From positions 744,001 through 808,000 of the forward strand of contig JBFLJU010000001.1 of the NCBI GenBank assembly GCA_040743155.1: a stretch of 64,000 nt of DNA, in the 5' to 3' direction. This document shows positions 1 through 10,319 of this stretch, piece after piece. A program made the translations under genes and the position numbers. A model generated the notes under the pieces. That model did not search any database. It had not been told where the DNA came from and saw only the letters and a list, made by a program, of their open reading frames with translations. The first letter of the stretch is position 1; each line of letters opens with the position of its first letter. The stretch comes from Cycloclasticus sp. Lineage in GTDB: Bacteria > Pseudomonadota > Gammaproteobacteria > Methylococcales > Cycloclasticaceae.

Positions 1-603
1 AAGAGCAAAAGTTAATAGGAAAAGACCTAAGGACAATACACGAAACAGTAAGGCTTCCATTAACTGAAGCGGTGGCAAGAAATTTATGAGGCGGCTTGGG
101 TGTCGGTTATGTAGTTGCTTTTCTTGAAAGGACAGGAATATGGCTTGAAACGCAGCAACGGTTAATAAGCAGTACGACAAGATAGATAGAATAATATGAG
201 TCTGCAAGGCACCATCAAATGCGACTGAAGTGGCAACAGGTGCAGAATTATTAATATTAAGCAAAACAGCTATTGCGGATAAAGGAAATACAATAATAGC
301 AAGAGTTTCAATGGGTTGCTTAAAAGCGCTGGCAATAAACAGTACGCTAATAACGAGAAAGACTAAAGACAGCATGCTGAAGAAATCATTAGCAATAATC
401 TGGTTGACGTTATAGCTATGAGTGACAAGTAGTGCATGCGTGACGATGGCTGCCATTGCGCTTAACAGTACGAATTGACGAGGATTGTTGATTTTCTCAC
501 CTTTGTTGATATGTATCGCAACAAGGGATGCGCCAATGATGTACATGAGCGCGCTAACAATAGTTAGGCCATTAAATATAGTAAGGGAAAGAAGCATGAG
601 CAT
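1..603 (-). CDS. CcsA/YpjD-family cytochrome c assembly membrane protein (5' part)
   Basis: The reverse strand is open from an ATG at 603 (a second in-frame ATG lies at 597) through position 1, giving about 201 N-terminal residues of a protein that continues outside the window. The visible part is very hydrophobic, with several probable membrane helices, a short basic cytoplasmic loop (residues near HINKGEKINNPRQ) and the motif THALLVTHSYN. This matches the YpjD branch of the CcsA/CcmC/CycK family. That gene is classically found divergent from ffh in gammaproteobacteria, as here. Family members act in the inner membrane in haem handling or cytochrome c assembly, but the function of the YpjD branch is not firmly established. 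No convincing Shine-Dalgarno separates the two start codons. The family call comes from hydropathy, motifs and synteny. Confidence 0.75.
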   Translation of the reverse strand, partial: MLMLLSLTIFNGLTIVSALMYIIGASLVAIHINKGEKINNPRQFVLLSAMAAIVTHALLVTHSYNVNQIIANDFFSMLSLVFLVISVLFIASAFKQPIETLAIIVFPLSAIAVLLNINNSAPVATSVAFDGALQTHIILSILSYCLLTVAAFQAIFLSFQEKQLHNRHPSRLINFLPPLQLMEALLFRVLSLGLFLLTFAL

Positions 604-742
604 AGTGTGTCATAAAGCGCTGTGCGGTAGAAGTGCTGGGTTTTAAAATTGTTTACTTATGCTGCCTTTAAACTATAAAAATCAACTGCATCAGCTGGAA
701 AGACGTGCGAAAATACGACAGATAACTTTTTAGGATATAACT

Positions 743-2110
743 ATGTTTAACAACTTAACAGACCGTTTAAGCGCTACCTTTAAAAACATTAGAGGGCAAG
801 GGCGATTAACAGAAGACAATATTAAAGAGACCATGCGTGAAGTTAGAATGGCCTTGTTGGAAGCAGATGTTGCGCTTTCTGTTGTCAAAGCGTTTACCGA
901 GGTTGTTAAAGAGCGTGCGCTAGGCCAGGAAGTGATGCAAAGCCTTTCACCAGGTCAAGCGATGCTCAAAATAGTTAATGACGAACTCGTTAAAACGATG
1001 GGTGAGGCAAATGAGTCCTTAGACCTATCTGCTGCGCCGCCAGTTGTTATTCTTATGGCCGGCTTACAGGGTTCTGGTAAGACAACAACAGTAGCCAAGC
1101 TGTCGCGGTTACTCATTGAGCGCCATAAAAAGTCTGTGATGGTGGTGAGTGCCGACGTGTACCGTCCAGCAGCGATAGATCAGCTGCAAACATTAGCAAC
1201 TGAAGTGGGTGCTAACTTCTTCCCAAGTAGCGTAGAACAAAAGCCGGTTGATATTGTAAAAAACGCGATAGCTGAAGCGAGCAAGCAATTTAGTGATGTG
1301 TTAATTGTTGATACAGCGGGTCGTTTACATGTTGACGATGCGATGATGGATGAAATCCGTCAAGTTCATAAGGTTGCTAATCCAGCTGAAACCTTATTTG
1401 TTGTTGATAGTATGACTGGGCAGGATGCGGCTAATACGGCGAAAGCGTTTAACGATGTGTTGCAACTGACGGGTATTGTTCTAACGAAAACAGACGGTGA
1501 TGCACGAGGTGGTGCGGCTTTATCAATACGCCAAATCACTGGTAAACCGATTAAGTTTTTAGGTGTTGGTGAAAAAACAGATGCGTTAGAGCCGTTTCAC
1601 CCAGACCGCGTTGCGTCGCGATTGTTGGGTATGGGGGACGCGTTAAGCTTAGTTGAAGAAATTGAGCGTAAAGTTGACAAAGAAAAAGCCGAAAAGTTAG
1701 CTAAAAAAATCCAAAAAGGAAAAGGGTTTGACTTAGATGACTACAGGGATCAATTAGCTCAAATGATGGATATGGGCGGTATGAGTGCGATGATGGATAA
1801 AATTCCTGGCATGTCGAATGTTCCGCAAAACGTTAAAAGCCAAGTAAATGATAAAGACTTCACTAGGCAAATTGCATTGATTAACTCAATGACAAAAAAG
1901 GAAAAAATATTCCCTAATTTAATTAACGGTTCAAGAAGAAAGCGTATTGCTGCTGGTGCAGGCTTGCAAGTTCAAGACGTCAATAAGTTGATGAAGCAAT
2001 ATAAACAAGCGCAAAAAATGATGAAAAAAATGTCCAAAGGCGGCATGGCAAAAATGATGCGGGGCCTAAAAGGGCAGTTAGGTCAGGGGCAAGGGTCCCC
2101 TTTTCAGTAA
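743..2110 (+). CDS. ffh: signal recognition particle protein Ffh
   Basis: Ffh is the GTPase and signal-sequence-binding subunit of the bacterial signal recognition particle, which delivers nascent membrane proteins to FtsY and SecYEG. At 455 residues it has normal family length. The sequence shows an N-terminal helical bundle, the G1 loop GLQGSGKTTT (about residues 106-115), the DVYRPAA motif, the G3 loop DTAGR, and TKTDGDARGGAALS. A methionine-rich M domain follows from about residue 320, with MMDMGGMSAMMDKIPGM and the KRIAAGAG RNA-binding segment. It opens a cluster with rpsP, rimM, trmD and rplS, a standard gammaproteobacterial order, although a gap of about 130 bp before rpsP suggests that rpsP also has its own promoter. 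I see nothing unusual in the gene. Confidence 0.98.
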   Translation: MFNNLTDRLSATFKNIRGQGRLTEDNIKETMREVRMALLEADVALSVVKAFTEVVKERALGQEVMQSLSPGQAMLKIVNDELVKTMGEANESLDLSAAPPVVILMAGLQGSGKTTTVAKLSRLLIERHKKSVMVVSADVYRPAAIDQLQTLATEVGANFFPSSVEQKPVDIVKNAIAEASKQFSDVLIVDTAGRLHVDDAMMDEIRQVHKVANPAETLFVVDSMTGQDAANTAKAFNDVLQLTGIVLTKTDGDARGGAALSIRQITGKPIKFLGVGEKTDALEPFHPDRVASRLLGMGDALSLVEEIERKVDKEKAEKLAKKIQKGKGFDLDDYRDQLAQMMDMGGMSAMMDKIPGMSNVPQNVKSQVNDKDFTRQIALINSMTKKEKIFPNLINGSRRKRIAAGAGLQVQDVNKLMKQYKQAQKMMKKMSKGGMAKMMRGLKGQLGQGQGSPFQ

Positions 2111-2149
2111 TTAGTTTCGAGTAGTTTTTTAAGTAATAATGCTGTGAAA

Positions 2150-2167
2150 GGTGAAAAAAACTTCACC
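2150..2167 (+). other. small inverted repeat between ffh and rpsP
   Basis: GGTGAA and TTCACC face each other across a short A-rich loop, making a weak hairpin just after the ffh stop. No T-run follows, so it is not a canonical terminator. It may modulate read-through from ffh into rpsP. Confidence 0.3.
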
Positions 2168-2241
2168 AAATCAAATAATTCACGTAAAATTAACTGGTTA
2201 ACTCAATCAAGATTTACAAAAACAGAATTCAAGGAAAATAA

Positions 2242-2493
2242 ATGGTAAAGATACGTCTTTCAAGAACAGGCGCAAAAAAGCGTCCTTTCTATCACGTTGT
2301 TGTTGCAGATAGTCGCAGAAGTCGCGATGGTCGTTACATCGAAAGAGTTGGTTATTACAACCCTAGAGCGACAGGTGGCGAAGTTCGTTTAACACTTGAC
2401 GCTGCTCGTGTTGATCACTGGGTTGCACAAGGTGCCCAAACAACAGAACGTGTTGCAAAGCTTGTAAAAGAGGCTGCTGAAGCTGCCGCTTAA
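2242..2493 (+). CDS. rpsP: 30S ribosomal protein S16
   Basis: S16 is a small-subunit ribosomal protein needed for 30S assembly. The 83-residue product begins [20 protein letters not shown] and contains the family hallmarks: [16 protein letters not shown], then [16 protein letters not shown]. The ATG is preceded by the Shine-Dalgarno AAGGAAAA. The rimM start lies 2 bp after its TAA stop, indicating translational coupling within the ribosome-maturation operon. Length and sequence are typical. Confidence 0.98.
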   Translation: MVKIRLSRTGAKKRPFYHVVVADSRRSRDGRYIERVGYYNPRATGGEVRLTLDAARVDHWVAQGAQTTERVAKLVKEAAEAAA

Positions 2494-2495
2494 CG

Positions 2496-3032
2496 GTGTC
2501 TGAAGTAACTCGCTCAGAAAAGATAGCGGAAGAAAATGCCTGGTTAAAGCTGGGCAGTATATCTGGGGTATTTGGTGTTAAAGGCTGGTTAAAAGTCTAT
2601 GCCAACACAGATAAAAAAGAAAACATACTGTCTTATCAGCCTTGGTATATTGAACGTAATAAAGTTCGTAAGGCTGTTAAATTAAAAGCTGGAAAGCCTC
2701 ATGGTAAAACTATCGTTGTGCTAATAGAGGGCATTGATGATAGAAATGAAGCTGAGAAGTGGATTGGGTGTGATATTTATATGCCATCCGATCAGCTCCC
2801 AACGTTAAGGAAAGATGAGTATTACTGGTCTGACTTAATTGGTTTAAAGGTTGTATCAGTTGATGGTGATGACTATGGCGTTATTGACCATATGCTTGAA
2901 ACTGGAGCCAATGATGTCATTGTTGTAAAAGGGGATAGGGAGCGATTGATTCCTTATGTCACAGGTCAGGTGGTTAAGTCTGTTGACCTGAAAGAACAAA
3001 AAATGGTCGTTGACTGGGATGTGGATTTTTAA
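2496..3032 (+). CDS. rimM: 16S rRNA processing protein RimM
   Basis: RimM assists 30S head assembly and binds S19. The 178-residue product has the N-terminal beta-barrel signature [20 protein letters not shown] (about residues 18-37) and the C-terminal PRC-barrel part with [19 protein letters not shown], and ERLIPYV. The start codon is GTG at 2496, immediately after the rpsP stop; no better ATG lies in frame upstream. It sits between rpsP and trmD, the invariant order in this operon. Confidence 0.97.
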   Translation: MSEVTRSEKIAEENAWLKLGSISGVFGVKGWLKVYANTDKKENILSYQPWYIERNKVRKAVKLKAGKPHGKTIVVLIEGIDDRNEAEKWIGCDIYMPSDQLPTLRKDEYYWSDLIGLKVVSVDGDDYGVIDHMLETGANDVIVVKGDRERLIPYVTGQVVKSVDLKEQKMVVDWDVDF

Positions 3033-3037
3033 CGGTT

Positions 3038-3787
3038 ATGCGCTTTGATGTTATAACGTTATTTCCAGAGTTGTTTGAAAAAACCGCCTCGATGGGCGTA
3101 GTGGGTAGAGCCATTGCGTCTAATACGATACAGTTGAAAACGTGGAATCCAAGAGATTTTACGGAAGATCTACACCGTACCGTGGATGATCGGCCTTTTG
3201 GTGGAGGTCCTGGAATGGTGATGAAGGTTGAGCCGCTTAAAAAAGCGATTCAATCGGCAGTAGATGCTGTAAATGAACCTGTTAAGGTTATTTACTTAAG
3301 CCCTCAAGGGCGTAGGTTAGATCAGCAGGGCGTGAACTATTTGTCAGGGTTTTCGCGTTTAGTATTATTGGCAGGTCGATATGAAGGTGTTGACGAGAGA
3401 CTATTAGAAGCGAACGTTGATGAAGAGTGGTCGATTGGTGATTTTGTACTCAGTGGTGGTGAATTGCCAGCATTAGTATTAATTGATGCGGTGTCCAGAA
3501 TGTTACCAGATGTCTTAGGACATGAATGTTCAGCGGTCGAAGACTCGTTTGTTAATGGCTTGTTGGATCACCCGCATTACACACGGCCAGATGTGTGTGA
3601 TGGGCTAGAAGTGCCGGGTGTGCTATTGAGTGGCAATCATAAAAAGATAGAGCGTTGGCGAGAAAAACAAGCATTAGGTAAAACATGGCAAAAGCGCCCT
3701 GATTTATTAGAAAAAATTGAATTAAGCAAACATCAACAATCGCTACTTGATGAATTCATACAAGAACTGAATAATTTACAGAGTTAA
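3038..3787 (+). CDS. trmD: tRNA (guanine-N1)-methyltransferase TrmD
   Basis: TrmD transfers a methyl group from S-adenosylmethionine to G37 of tRNAs to prevent frameshifting. The 249-residue protein begins [13 protein letters not shown] and carries the trefoil-knot cofactor site: [24 protein letters not shown], and [21 protein letters not shown]. The C-terminal domain includes DHPHYTRP. It starts 5 bp after rimM and ends 16 bp before rplS, so all are probably co-transcribed. Confidence 0.98.
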   Translation: MRFDVITLFPELFEKTASMGVVGRAIASNTIQLKTWNPRDFTEDLHRTVDDRPFGGGPGMVMKVEPLKKAIQSAVDAVNEPVKVIYLSPQGRRLDQQGVNYLSGFSRLVLLAGRYEGVDERLLEANVDEEWSIGDFVLSGGELPALVLIDAVSRMLPDVLGHECSAVEDSFVNGLLDHPHYTRPDVCDGLEVPGVLLSGNHKKIERWREKQALGKTWQKRPDLLEKIELSKHQQSLLDEFIQELNNLQS

Positions 3788-3803
3788 AACTAGGGAATAA
3801 AAA

Positions 3804-4148
3804 ATGAGTAATATAATTGCACAATTAGAAGCAGAACAGATGACGAATGAATTGCCTGCATTTAGTGCTGGTGATACGGTTATCGTAAAAGTAAAAGTTA
3901 AAGAAGGAACAACAGAGCGTGTTCAGTCTTTTGAAGGTGTTGTGATTGCGAAGCGTAATCGTGGCCTTAACTCAGCTTTTACAGTTCGTAAAATTTCACA
4001 CGGCGAAGGCGTTGAACGTGTTTTCCAAACATACAGTAAGTTGATTGCTGGCGTTGAAGTAAAGAGACGTGGTTCAGTTAGACGTGCCAAACTTTACTAT
4101 CTTCGTGAACTTCGTGGTAAAGCAGCTCGTATTAAAGAGAAGCTATAA
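3804..4148 (+). CDS. rplS: 50S ribosomal protein L19
   Basis: L19 sits at the 30S-50S interface of the ribosome. The product is 114 residues long and typical of the family: the motif [16 protein letters not shown] near the N terminus, [27 protein letters not shown] in the centre and the basic C terminus [19 protein letters not shown]. It is the last gene of the ffh-rpsP-rimM-trmD-rplS cluster and is followed by a strong terminator at about 4222-4252. Confidence 0.98.
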   Translation: MSNIIAQLEAEQMTNELPAFSAGDTVIVKVKVKEGTTERVQSFEGVVIAKRNRGLNSAFTVRKISHGEGVERVFQTYSKLIAGVEVKRRGSVRRAKLYYLRELRGKAARIKEKL

Positions 4149-4221
4149 CGCTGAATTGAAGCTGTTTTTTGCTTCAGTGGAACTTATGCCTCTGGGTGTA
4201 AGTTACTCGAAAGTAGAGTAC

Positions 4222-4252
4222 AAAAAAGGTCGGTTTATCCGGCCTTTTTTTG
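4222..4252 (+). terminator. rho-independent terminator of the ffh-rplS operon
   Basis: AAAAAAGG followed by a CGG/CCG stem and CCTTTTTTTT forms a hairpin ending in a long T run, about 75 bp after the rplS stop and before the xerD start. Confidence 0.85.
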
Positions 4253-4340
4253 TGCCTATTAATGTTTGAATTTGCTGACGAAAGGGCGCCTGTTTATTGC
4301 TAAGATAGCATCATTATAAAAGTGGGAAAAGGTAACATCA

Positions 4341-5231
4341 TTGAGTGATAACGATGACATCGTTTTGTTTCTTGATAGTTTGTGGGTAGAGTGTGGGCTA
4401 AGCGACAATACCCTCGCGGCATACAAAACAGATATACAACTGTTTTCAAAATGGATTAATAGTCGACATAAAACGTTATTAACGTGCGAATCTTCGGACG
4501 TTTCTTTATATCTAGCCGATCGCTTGGGGCGAGGTATATCGGCAAGGTCATCGGCTCGCTTTTTATCCAGCTTAAAACGGTTTTATATCTACGCGGTACG
4601 AGAAGGGAAGGTGAAAGAAGACCCTGCTGCAATTATAGAAGCACCTAGGTTAGGGCGTAGTTTACCGTCTACCTTATCTGAAAGTGATGTTGAAGCGTTG
4701 TTAAATGCGCCGGATACATTAACAGCGTTAGGTTTTAGAGATAGAGCCATGCTTGAACTATTGTATGCAAGTGGTCTTAGGGTCAGTGAATTGATCGGGC
4801 TGACATTGGCTGAAATAAACTTTCGCCAAGGCTTGGTCAGGGTGACGGGGAAAGGCAATAAAGACCGTTTAGTGCCCGTTGGTGAAGAAGCGTTAACTTG
4901 GCTTCAGGATTTTATTAACCAGTGGCGGTTAGAAATTTTAGCTGAAAAGAAAACGGATTTTGTTTTCCCTACAAACCGTGGTACAGGAATGACGCGGCAG
5001 GCTTTTTGGTACATCATTAAGCGCTATGCGACGAAAGCGGGTATCAATAAAGCTATTTCGCCGCACAGTTTACGGCACGCCTTTGCGACACATTTGTTGA
5101 ATCATGGTGCCGATTTACGGGTTGTTCAGCTCCTACTTGGTCACAGCGATTTGTCAACAACGCAAATTTATACACATATTGCGAAACAACGTTTAAAAGA
5201 TATTCACGAGAAGTTTCACCCAAGAGGGTGA
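4341..5231 (+). CDS. xerD: site-specific tyrosine recombinase XerD
   Basis: XerD, with XerC, resolves chromosome dimers at dif sites. The 296-residue product has an N-terminal SAM-like core-binding domain (about 1-95) and a C-terminal catalytic domain. Catalytic positions are visible: Arg in ASGLRVSEL, Lys in GKGNKDRLVP, HSLRHAFATHLL (His and Arg), LGHSDLSTTQIYTH (His and nucleophile Tyr). The start is a TTG at 4341, preceded by GGGAAAAGG; no ATG fits the conserved N terminus. Synteny with dsbC just downstream is typical of gammaproteobacteria and supports XerD rather than XerC. Confidence 0.95.
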   Translation: MSDNDDIVLFLDSLWVECGLSDNTLAAYKTDIQLFSKWINSRHKTLLTCESSDVSLYLADRLGRGISARSSARFLSSLKRFYIYAVREGKVKEDPAAIIEAPRLGRSLPSTLSESDVEALLNAPDTLTALGFRDRAMLELLYASGLRVSELIGLTLAEINFRQGLVRVTGKGNKDRLVPVGEEALTWLQDFINQWRLEILAEKKTDFVFPTNRGTGMTRQAFWYIIKRYATKAGINKAISPHSLRHAFATHLLNHGADLRVVQLLLGHSDLSTTQIYTHIAKQRLKDIHEKFHPRG

Positions 5232-5308
5232 AAAAATTCAAACAGTATGTATGTTTTTTAGCTTTAAACGTGTCTAATAAAATTAATATGGATAAGGAAT
5301 GTTAATAA

Positions 5309-6010
5309 ATGAATAAATTCTTGCTTGCTTGGTTATTGGTGATAGGTTTTTCTACAGCAACTTTTGCTGATGAGTCGTCTGTTGCTAAAGGGTTGTCTAA
5401 AGTTATTCCCAGTGTGACAAAAGATAGTGTGTCTAAAACACCCATTAAAGGTTTATACCAAGTACTGGTTGGTGCGCGTGTTATTTATGCTTCAGAGGAT
5501 GGGCGATATATTATTCAAGGAGAGATGGTGGATTTGCTCAATCGTGAAAACATGACTGACAATGCGTTGAAAATGGCGCGTAAAGCGGAGCTGGCAAAAA
5601 TAGACGAAAAAACCATGGTTATCTTTCCAGCTAAGAATGAGAAACATAAAATCACCATCTTTTCTGACATTGATTGTGGTTACTGTAGAAAGTTACATTC
5701 TCAAATTAGTACGTATACCGATGCAGGCATGACAGTGAGATACTTGTTCTATCCGCGTTCAGGCCCAAATACTGAGTCCTACCATAAAGCTGTTTCTGTT
5801 TGGTGTGCAAAGGATAGGAATGAAGCATTAACGGATGCGAAACTTAACGATAAAGTTATTAATAAGAGCTGTGACAACCCAGTGGATGAGCATATGAGGA
5901 TTGCTCAGCTATTTGGAGTAACTGGTACACCAGCTATTATTGCTGAAGATGGCACGATGGTGCCGGGTTTCGTTCCAGCTAAGGACCTCATCAAGCATTT
6001 AGGCTGGTAG
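5309..6010 (+). CDS. dsbC: thiol:disulfide interchange protein DsbC
   Basis: DsbC is a periplasmic disulfide isomerase that is kept reduced by DsbD. The 233-residue protein has a signal peptide (MNKFLLAWLLVIGFSTATFA), an N-terminal dimerisation domain and a thioredoxin-fold domain with the active site CGYC (IDCGYCRKLH, about residue 123) and the cis-proline region GVTGTPAIIAEDG. It follows xerD, as in many relatives. Its TAG stop at 6008-6010 abuts the mutS stop on the other strand. Confidence 0.95.
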   Translation: MNKFLLAWLLVIGFSTATFADESSVAKGLSKVIPSVTKDSVSKTPIKGLYQVLVGARVIYASEDGRYIIQGEMVDLLNRENMTDNALKMARKAELAKIDEKTMVIFPAKNEKHKITIFSDIDCGYCRKLHSQISTYTDAGMTVRYLFYPRSGPNTESYHKAVSVWCAKDRNEALTDAKLNDKVINKSCDNPVDEHMRIAQLFGVTGTPAIIAEDGTMVPGFVPAKDLIKHLGW

Positions 6011-8581
6011 TTAAGTAACTAAGGCCTTTAGCTGATATAAAGTATCAAGTGCTTCTTTTGGGCTTAAGTCATCGGGTGATAGTTGCTCAATAAAGTTAGA
6101 TGCTTCTTGGTTTAAGCCGGAGCTGAAGATATCGAGCTGTGGATGTGCTTGAGGGCTGTGACTGACCGTATTTTTTTGTGCTTCCAACGAGGCTAGTTTT
6201 TTACGGGCATTGTTGATAACGGTTTTTGGTACGCCTGCTAGGGCAGCGACTTGCAGGCCGTAACTTTGATTCGCCGCGCCTTCTCTTACCGCATGCAAAA
6301 AGACAATGTTGTCACCATGTTCAATGGCGTCTAAGTGAACGTTCGCAGCCGTTTCGGCGTGTTCTGGCAATGAGGTCATTTCAAAATAATGCGTCGCGAA
6401 TAAGGTAAATGGCTGGGCTTTGTTAGCGAGGTATTCGGCGCTGGCCCAAGCTAAAGATAGGCCGTCAAAAGTGCTCGTTCCGCGACCAATTTCGTCCATT
6501 AGGACTAAGCTTTGATCGCTGGCATTGTGCAAAATATTGGCGGTTTCAGACATTTCAACCATAAACGTTGAGCGACCACTCGCTAGGTCGTCAGATGCGC
6601 CGATGCGAGTAAATATTTGGTCAATAGGGCCGATGATTGCTTCAGAAGCGGGGACATAGCAACCTATGTGGGCCATTAGTGTTAGTAAGGCTATTTGACG
6701 CATATAAGTTGATTTTCCACCCATATTGGGGCCGGTGATGATGAGCATTCTACGCTCTGCATGAAGCTCAATGTCGTTAGGGATAAATTGAGTATCTATC
6801 ACGCTTTCGACAATAGGGTGGCGACCTTGCTTTATCGAAATGCCAACTTTATCCGTTAATACGGGTTGATTGAAATTAAGTGCCAATGCGCGTTCAGAAA
6901 AGTTGCTTAATAGGTCAATTTCAGCGAGTGCTTCGGCACAAGCTTGTAGTTGACTGAGCTGCGGTGCGAAACTTAAAAGTAATTCGTTATATAATTTTTT
7001 TTCACAGGCGAGCGCTTGCTCTTTAGCATGTAATACTTTGTCTTCGAACGCTTTTAGCTCGGGTGTTATATAGCGTTCGACATTTTTTAATGTTTGTTTT
7101 CGAATGAAGTGCTCGGGCACTTTGTCTGCTTGAGACCGTGGCACTTCAATGTAATAGCCGTGAACGCGATTGTAATTAAGTTTTAAGGTGCTTATTTGGC
7201 TGCCATCGCGCTCTTTTTGTTCCATATCCAGTAAAAACTGGTCTGCATTGGCGCTAATGTTTTTAAGCTCATCTAGTGTTGTGTTGTAGCCTTCGGCGAT
7301 CACCCCGCCATCGCGGATCAAAACGGGTGGGTTTTCAATGATGGCGCTCTCTAATAGGTCGGCTAACGCTTGATGGTTGCCTGTTTGCAGGCGCAAAGTT
7401 GTTAACCGGGGTGCGTCTAAATTAGTTAAGCAGTTTTGAATGGTAGGTAGTATTTTTAGGGTTTCTCTTAAAACCACAAGGTCGCGAGGTCGAGCCGTGA
7501 GTAAGGCAATGCGACTGCTGATGCGTTCGATATCCCCTGTTAATTTGAGTGATGTTTGCAACTCGTCGACGGTATTATTTTGAAGTAACTGCTCAATTGC
7601 TAAATAGCGGTGTTTGATGGTTTCTTGCTTGCGCAACGGTAGGTGAATCCAACGCCGCAGCAGGCGCGTGCCCATGGTTGTTTTGCAGCGATTTAGCAAG
7701 CCGAATAAAGTGAAGTTGTTGTTACCACTCGGGTGGTAATCAAGCTCAAGGTGCTGTCTGGTGGCCGCATCTAATGAGATAAAATCAGTTTGTTGGACAA
7801 CCTTGATAGATTGTAAATGAGGCAGTGATGATTGATGAGTGTCTTTAAGGTACTGCATTAATGCACCAGCAGCACTGATGGCTAGCAACATATCTTGACA
7901 GCCAAAGCCTTGTAAATCTTTTGTGCCAAACTGTTTGTTTAACAATCGCGTCGCCGTTTGGTAGTCAAAGTGCCAATCGGCTAATGGGCAAAGTCCTTTT
8001 TGAATCCTGAGTAGATTTGATAGCTGGCTGTCCTCACTGATCAATGTTTCTGCTGGATTAATGCGTGCAAGTTCAGTTTTTAAAGTATGTTCATTGCCTA
8101 TTTCTTGCAGTATGAAGCGACCGCTTGCGAGATCAATAGTGGCTAGTCCGTATTGGCTTTTTTGTTCAAAAACGGCGCAAAGCAAGCTGTCAGTGTGCGA
8201 ATCCAGTAGCGAGTCTTCGGTCAAGGTGCCTGGTGTAATAACGCGTACAACTTTGCGTTCGACTGGGCCTTTTGACGTCGCAGGGTCGCCAATTTGTTCA
8301 CAAAGGGCGACAGATTCACTGGCTTTTAATAACTTAGCGAGGTAACCGTCAGCAGCGTGATGGGGGATCCCAGCCATTTGAACAGGCTTACCATTGATTT
8401 GACCGCGACTTGTCAATGTTATGCCAAGTAGAGCAGAGGCCTTAACGGCATCATCAAGAAAAAGTTCGTAAAAATCACCCATGCGGTAAAATATAAGAGT
8501 ATTAGGATGGTCTTCTTTGATGCGTAAATATTGCTGCATCATCGGTGTGATCGTTGGTTTTGTTTTTACGTTTTTCGGCAT
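6011..8581 (-). CDS. mutS: DNA mismatch repair protein MutS
   Basis: MutS recognises mismatches and recruits MutL. The 856-residue protein has the mismatch-binding N-terminal domain with the [11 protein letters not shown] motif (Phe-X-Glu wedge), the connector, lever and clamp domains, and the ATPase with Walker [16 protein letters not shown]-motif [14 protein letters not shown], Walker [17 protein letters not shown] and the switch region [13 protein letters not shown]. Length is normal. It is convergent with dsbC with no gap between the stops and divergent from pncC (65 bp). Confidence 0.98.
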   Translation of the reverse strand: MPKNVKTKPTITPMMQQYLRIKEDHPNTLIFYRMGDFYELFLDDAVKASALLGITLTSRGQINGKPVQMAGIPHHAADGYLAKLLKASESVALCEQIGDPATSKGPVERKVVRVITPGTLTEDSLLDSHTDSLLCAVFEQKSQYGLATIDLASGRFILQEIGNEHTLKTELARINPAETLISEDSQLSNLLRIQKGLCPLADWHFDYQTATRLLNKQFGTKDLQGFGCQDMLLAISAAGALMQYLKDTHQSSLPHLQSIKVVQQTDFISLDAATRQHLELDYHPSGNNNFTLFGLLNRCKTTMGTRLLRRWIHLPLRKQETIKHRYLAIEQLLQNNTVDELQTSLKLTGDIERISSRIALLTARPRDLVVLRETLKILPTIQNCLTNLDAPRLTTLRLQTGNHQALADLLESAIIENPPVLIRDGGVIAEGYNTTLDELKNISANADQFLLDMEQKERDGSQISTLKLNYNRVHGYYIEVPRSQADKVPEHFIRKQTLKNVERYITPELKAFEDKVLHAKEQALACEKKLYNELLLSFAPQLSQLQACAEALAEIDLLSNFSERALALNFNQPVLTDKVGISIKQGRHPIVESVIDTQFIPNDIELHAERRMLIITGPNMGGKSTYMRQIALLTLMAHIGCYVPASEAIIGPIDQIFTRIGASDDLASGRSTFMVEMSETANILHNASDQSLVLMDEIGRGTSTFDGLSLAWASAEYLANKAQPFTLFATHYFEMTSLPEHAETAANVHLDAIEHGDNIVFLHAVREGAANQSYGLQVAALAGVPKTVINNARKKLASLEAQKNTVSHSPQAHPQLDIFSSGLNQEASNFIEQLSPDDLSPKEALDTLYQLKALVT

Positions 8582-8646
8582 CCGGCTAGTTTAACAATCT
8601 TGCCGATATTCGGTGAATTTTAATAGGAAGTTTCGAGAGGGTATCG

Positions 8647-9147
8647 ATGGTTGAATCTATCGCTAAAGAAGTAAGTTTACAGGCAAAAAAGTTGGCTGGG
8701 TTGTTGCTGGATCAAAATAAAACGCTGGCCGTCGCGGAGTCCTGCACGGGGGGCTGGCTTTCAAAAGTGCTGACGGATTTATCGGGCAGCAGTGAGTGGT
8801 TTTTGGGCGGAGTAGTCAGTTATAGCAATCAAACCAAGCAAGATTTTCTGAAAGTGAAAGAGCAGTGTCTTGATGAATTTGGCGCAGTGAGTCAGCAGGT
8901 GGCAGAGCAGATGGTTGGTGGAGTGGATAAAGCCTTTTCATCATCTATATCATTATCCATTACGGGTATTGCAGGGCCATCTGGTGGATCGAATGATAAA
9001 CCCGTAGGCTTGGTTTGGTTTGGGGTGAAGAAGTCGTTAACTCAGGCGCGTTCATGTAGTAAGACCTTTACTGGTAACCGTGAACAAGTCAGGCAACAGG
9101 CTGTATTAATGGCGCTGCAGTTATTGGTCGATATGTTGACTGAATAA
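8647..9147 (+). CDS. pncC: nicotinamide-nucleotide amidohydrolase PncC (CinA C-terminal domain)
   Basis: PncC deamidates nicotinamide mononucleotide to nicotinic acid mononucleotide in pyridine-nucleotide recycling. The 166-residue protein corresponds to the stand-alone CinA C-terminal domain, with LAVAESCTGGWLSKVLTDLSG, the GGVVSYSNQTK segment and SITGIAGPSGGS, followed by KPVGLVWFG. It precedes recA, a widespread gammaproteobacterial arrangement. It begins with an ATG preceded by GAGAGGG. Confidence 0.95.
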   Translation: MVESIAKEVSLQAKKLAGLLLDQNKTLAVAESCTGGWLSKVLTDLSGSSEWFLGGVVSYSNQTKQDFLKVKEQCLDEFGAVSQQVAEQMVGGVDKAFSSSISLSITGIAGPSGGSNDKPVGLVWFGVKKSLTQARSCSKTFTGNREQVRQQAVLMALQLLVDMLTE

Positions 9148-9179
9148 GCTATTATAAAACCGTGATTTTCATTTTGAGC

Positions 9180-9200
9180 TTATCCCAGTATGTGGGATAA
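9180..9200. promoter_or_regulatory. inverted repeat between pncC and recA
   Basis: TTATCCCA and TGGGATAA are perfect 8-bp arms around GTATG, 62 bp before the recA start. It could be a weak terminator for pncC or an operator for recA. No T-run follows, and it does not match the E. coli-type LexA box (CTGT-N8-ACAG). Confidence 0.5.
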
Positions 9201-9261
9201 TTCCGAGTTACTTACGCTAATTAGCTTTTACAGGGAGTAGAAGCACTAAAGAGGATGAAAA

Positions 9262-10290
9262 ATGGACGAAAATAAGAAAAAAGCACTAAGCGCTGCGTTG
9301 TTACAAATTGAAAAGCAGTTTGGCAAAGGTTCAGTCATGCGGATGGGTGATGGCTCGAGTATTCCAGGTATTGAAACGTATTCAACGGGGTCGATTGCGC
9401 TAGATGTCGCTTTAGGTGTTGGTGGCCTACCTCGTGGGCGAGTGGTTGAAATTTATGGTCCAGAATCTTCTGGTAAAACAACCTTAACACTCGAAACCAT
9501 AGCGCAATGCCAAAAAGCAGGTGGTACGGCCGCGTTTGTTGATGCCGAGCATGCGTTAGACCCGATTTATGCTGACAAAATTGGTGTGAATATGGAGGAG
9601 CTATTAGTTTCGCAGCCGGATACCGGTGAACAAGCTTTAGAAATTGTCGATATGCTAGTACGCTCAGGCGCAGTCGACATGGTGGTGATTGACTCCGTTG
9701 CTGCGTTAACACCCAAAGCTGAAATAGAAGGTGATATGGGTGACCATCACGTGGGCTTGCAAGCACGATTAATGTCGCAAGCGCTGCGAAAGCTGACGGG
9801 TAACATCAAACGTTCAAACACACTGGTCGTTTTCATTAACCAAATTCGTATGAAAATTGGCGTGATGTTTGGTAATCCAGAAACGACAACGGGTGGTAAT
9901 GCGTTGAAGTTTTACTCTTCAGTACGTCTTGATATTCGTCGTATTGGCGCTATCAAAAAAGGTGATGAAATACTCGGTAATGATACGCGCGTTAAGGTCG
10001 TAAAAAACAAGGTAGCTCCTCCTTTTAAGCAAGCACTGTTTGAAATACTGTATGGGGAAGGCATTTCACGCGAGGGTGAGTTGGTGGACTTGGGTGTGAG
10101 TTTAGATTTGGTTGAAAAAGCGGGTTCTTGGTATAGCTATGGCGGTACTAAGATTGGTCAAGGCAAAGATAACGCGAAGAGTTTCTTCAGAGAAAACTCG
10201 GATAAGGCGGCTGAGCTTGAGGCTAATATTAGAGCGGCGTTGTTACCTAAAAAAACTGAAAAGCCTGAAGCAGAAGGTGAGAAAGTCTGA
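9262..10290 (+). CDS. recA: recombinase RecA
   Basis: RecA polymerises on single-stranded DNA to drive strand exchange and to trigger LexA cleavage. The 342-residue product begins [30 protein letters not shown]. It carries Walker [11 protein letters not shown] (about 66-75), [10 protein letters not shown], loop L1 [22 protein letters not shown] and loop L2 [34 protein letters not shown]. The C terminus is Lys/Glu-rich as usual. It is followed directly by recX. Confidence 0.99.
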   Translation: MDENKKKALSAALLQIEKQFGKGSVMRMGDGSSIPGIETYSTGSIALDVALGVGGLPRGRVVEIYGPESSGKTTLTLETIAQCQKAGGTAAFVDAEHALDPIYADKIGVNMEELLVSQPDTGEQALEIVDMLVRSGAVDMVVIDSVAALTPKAEIEGDMGDHHVGLQARLMSQALRKLTGNIKRSNTLVVFINQIRMKIGVMFGNPETTTGGNALKFYSSVRLDIRRIGAIKKGDEILGNDTRVKVVKNKVAPPFKQALFEILYGEGISREGELVDLGVSLDLVEKAGSWYSYGGTKIGQGKDNAKSFFRENSDKAAELEANIRAALLPKKTEKPEAEGEKV

Positions 10291-10319
10291 CCGAAGAAAA
10301 GAAAAGAGAAATATCACGA

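Noticed and set aside
230-415. Open frame of 61 codons on the plus strand near the left edge
   Set aside because: It is antisense to the CcsA/YpjD-like gene, which has clear membrane-protein coding on the reverse strand.
4069-4269. Plus-strand open frame overlapping the end of rplS
   Set aside because: It overlaps rplS in another frame and extends through the operon terminator; no family resemblance.
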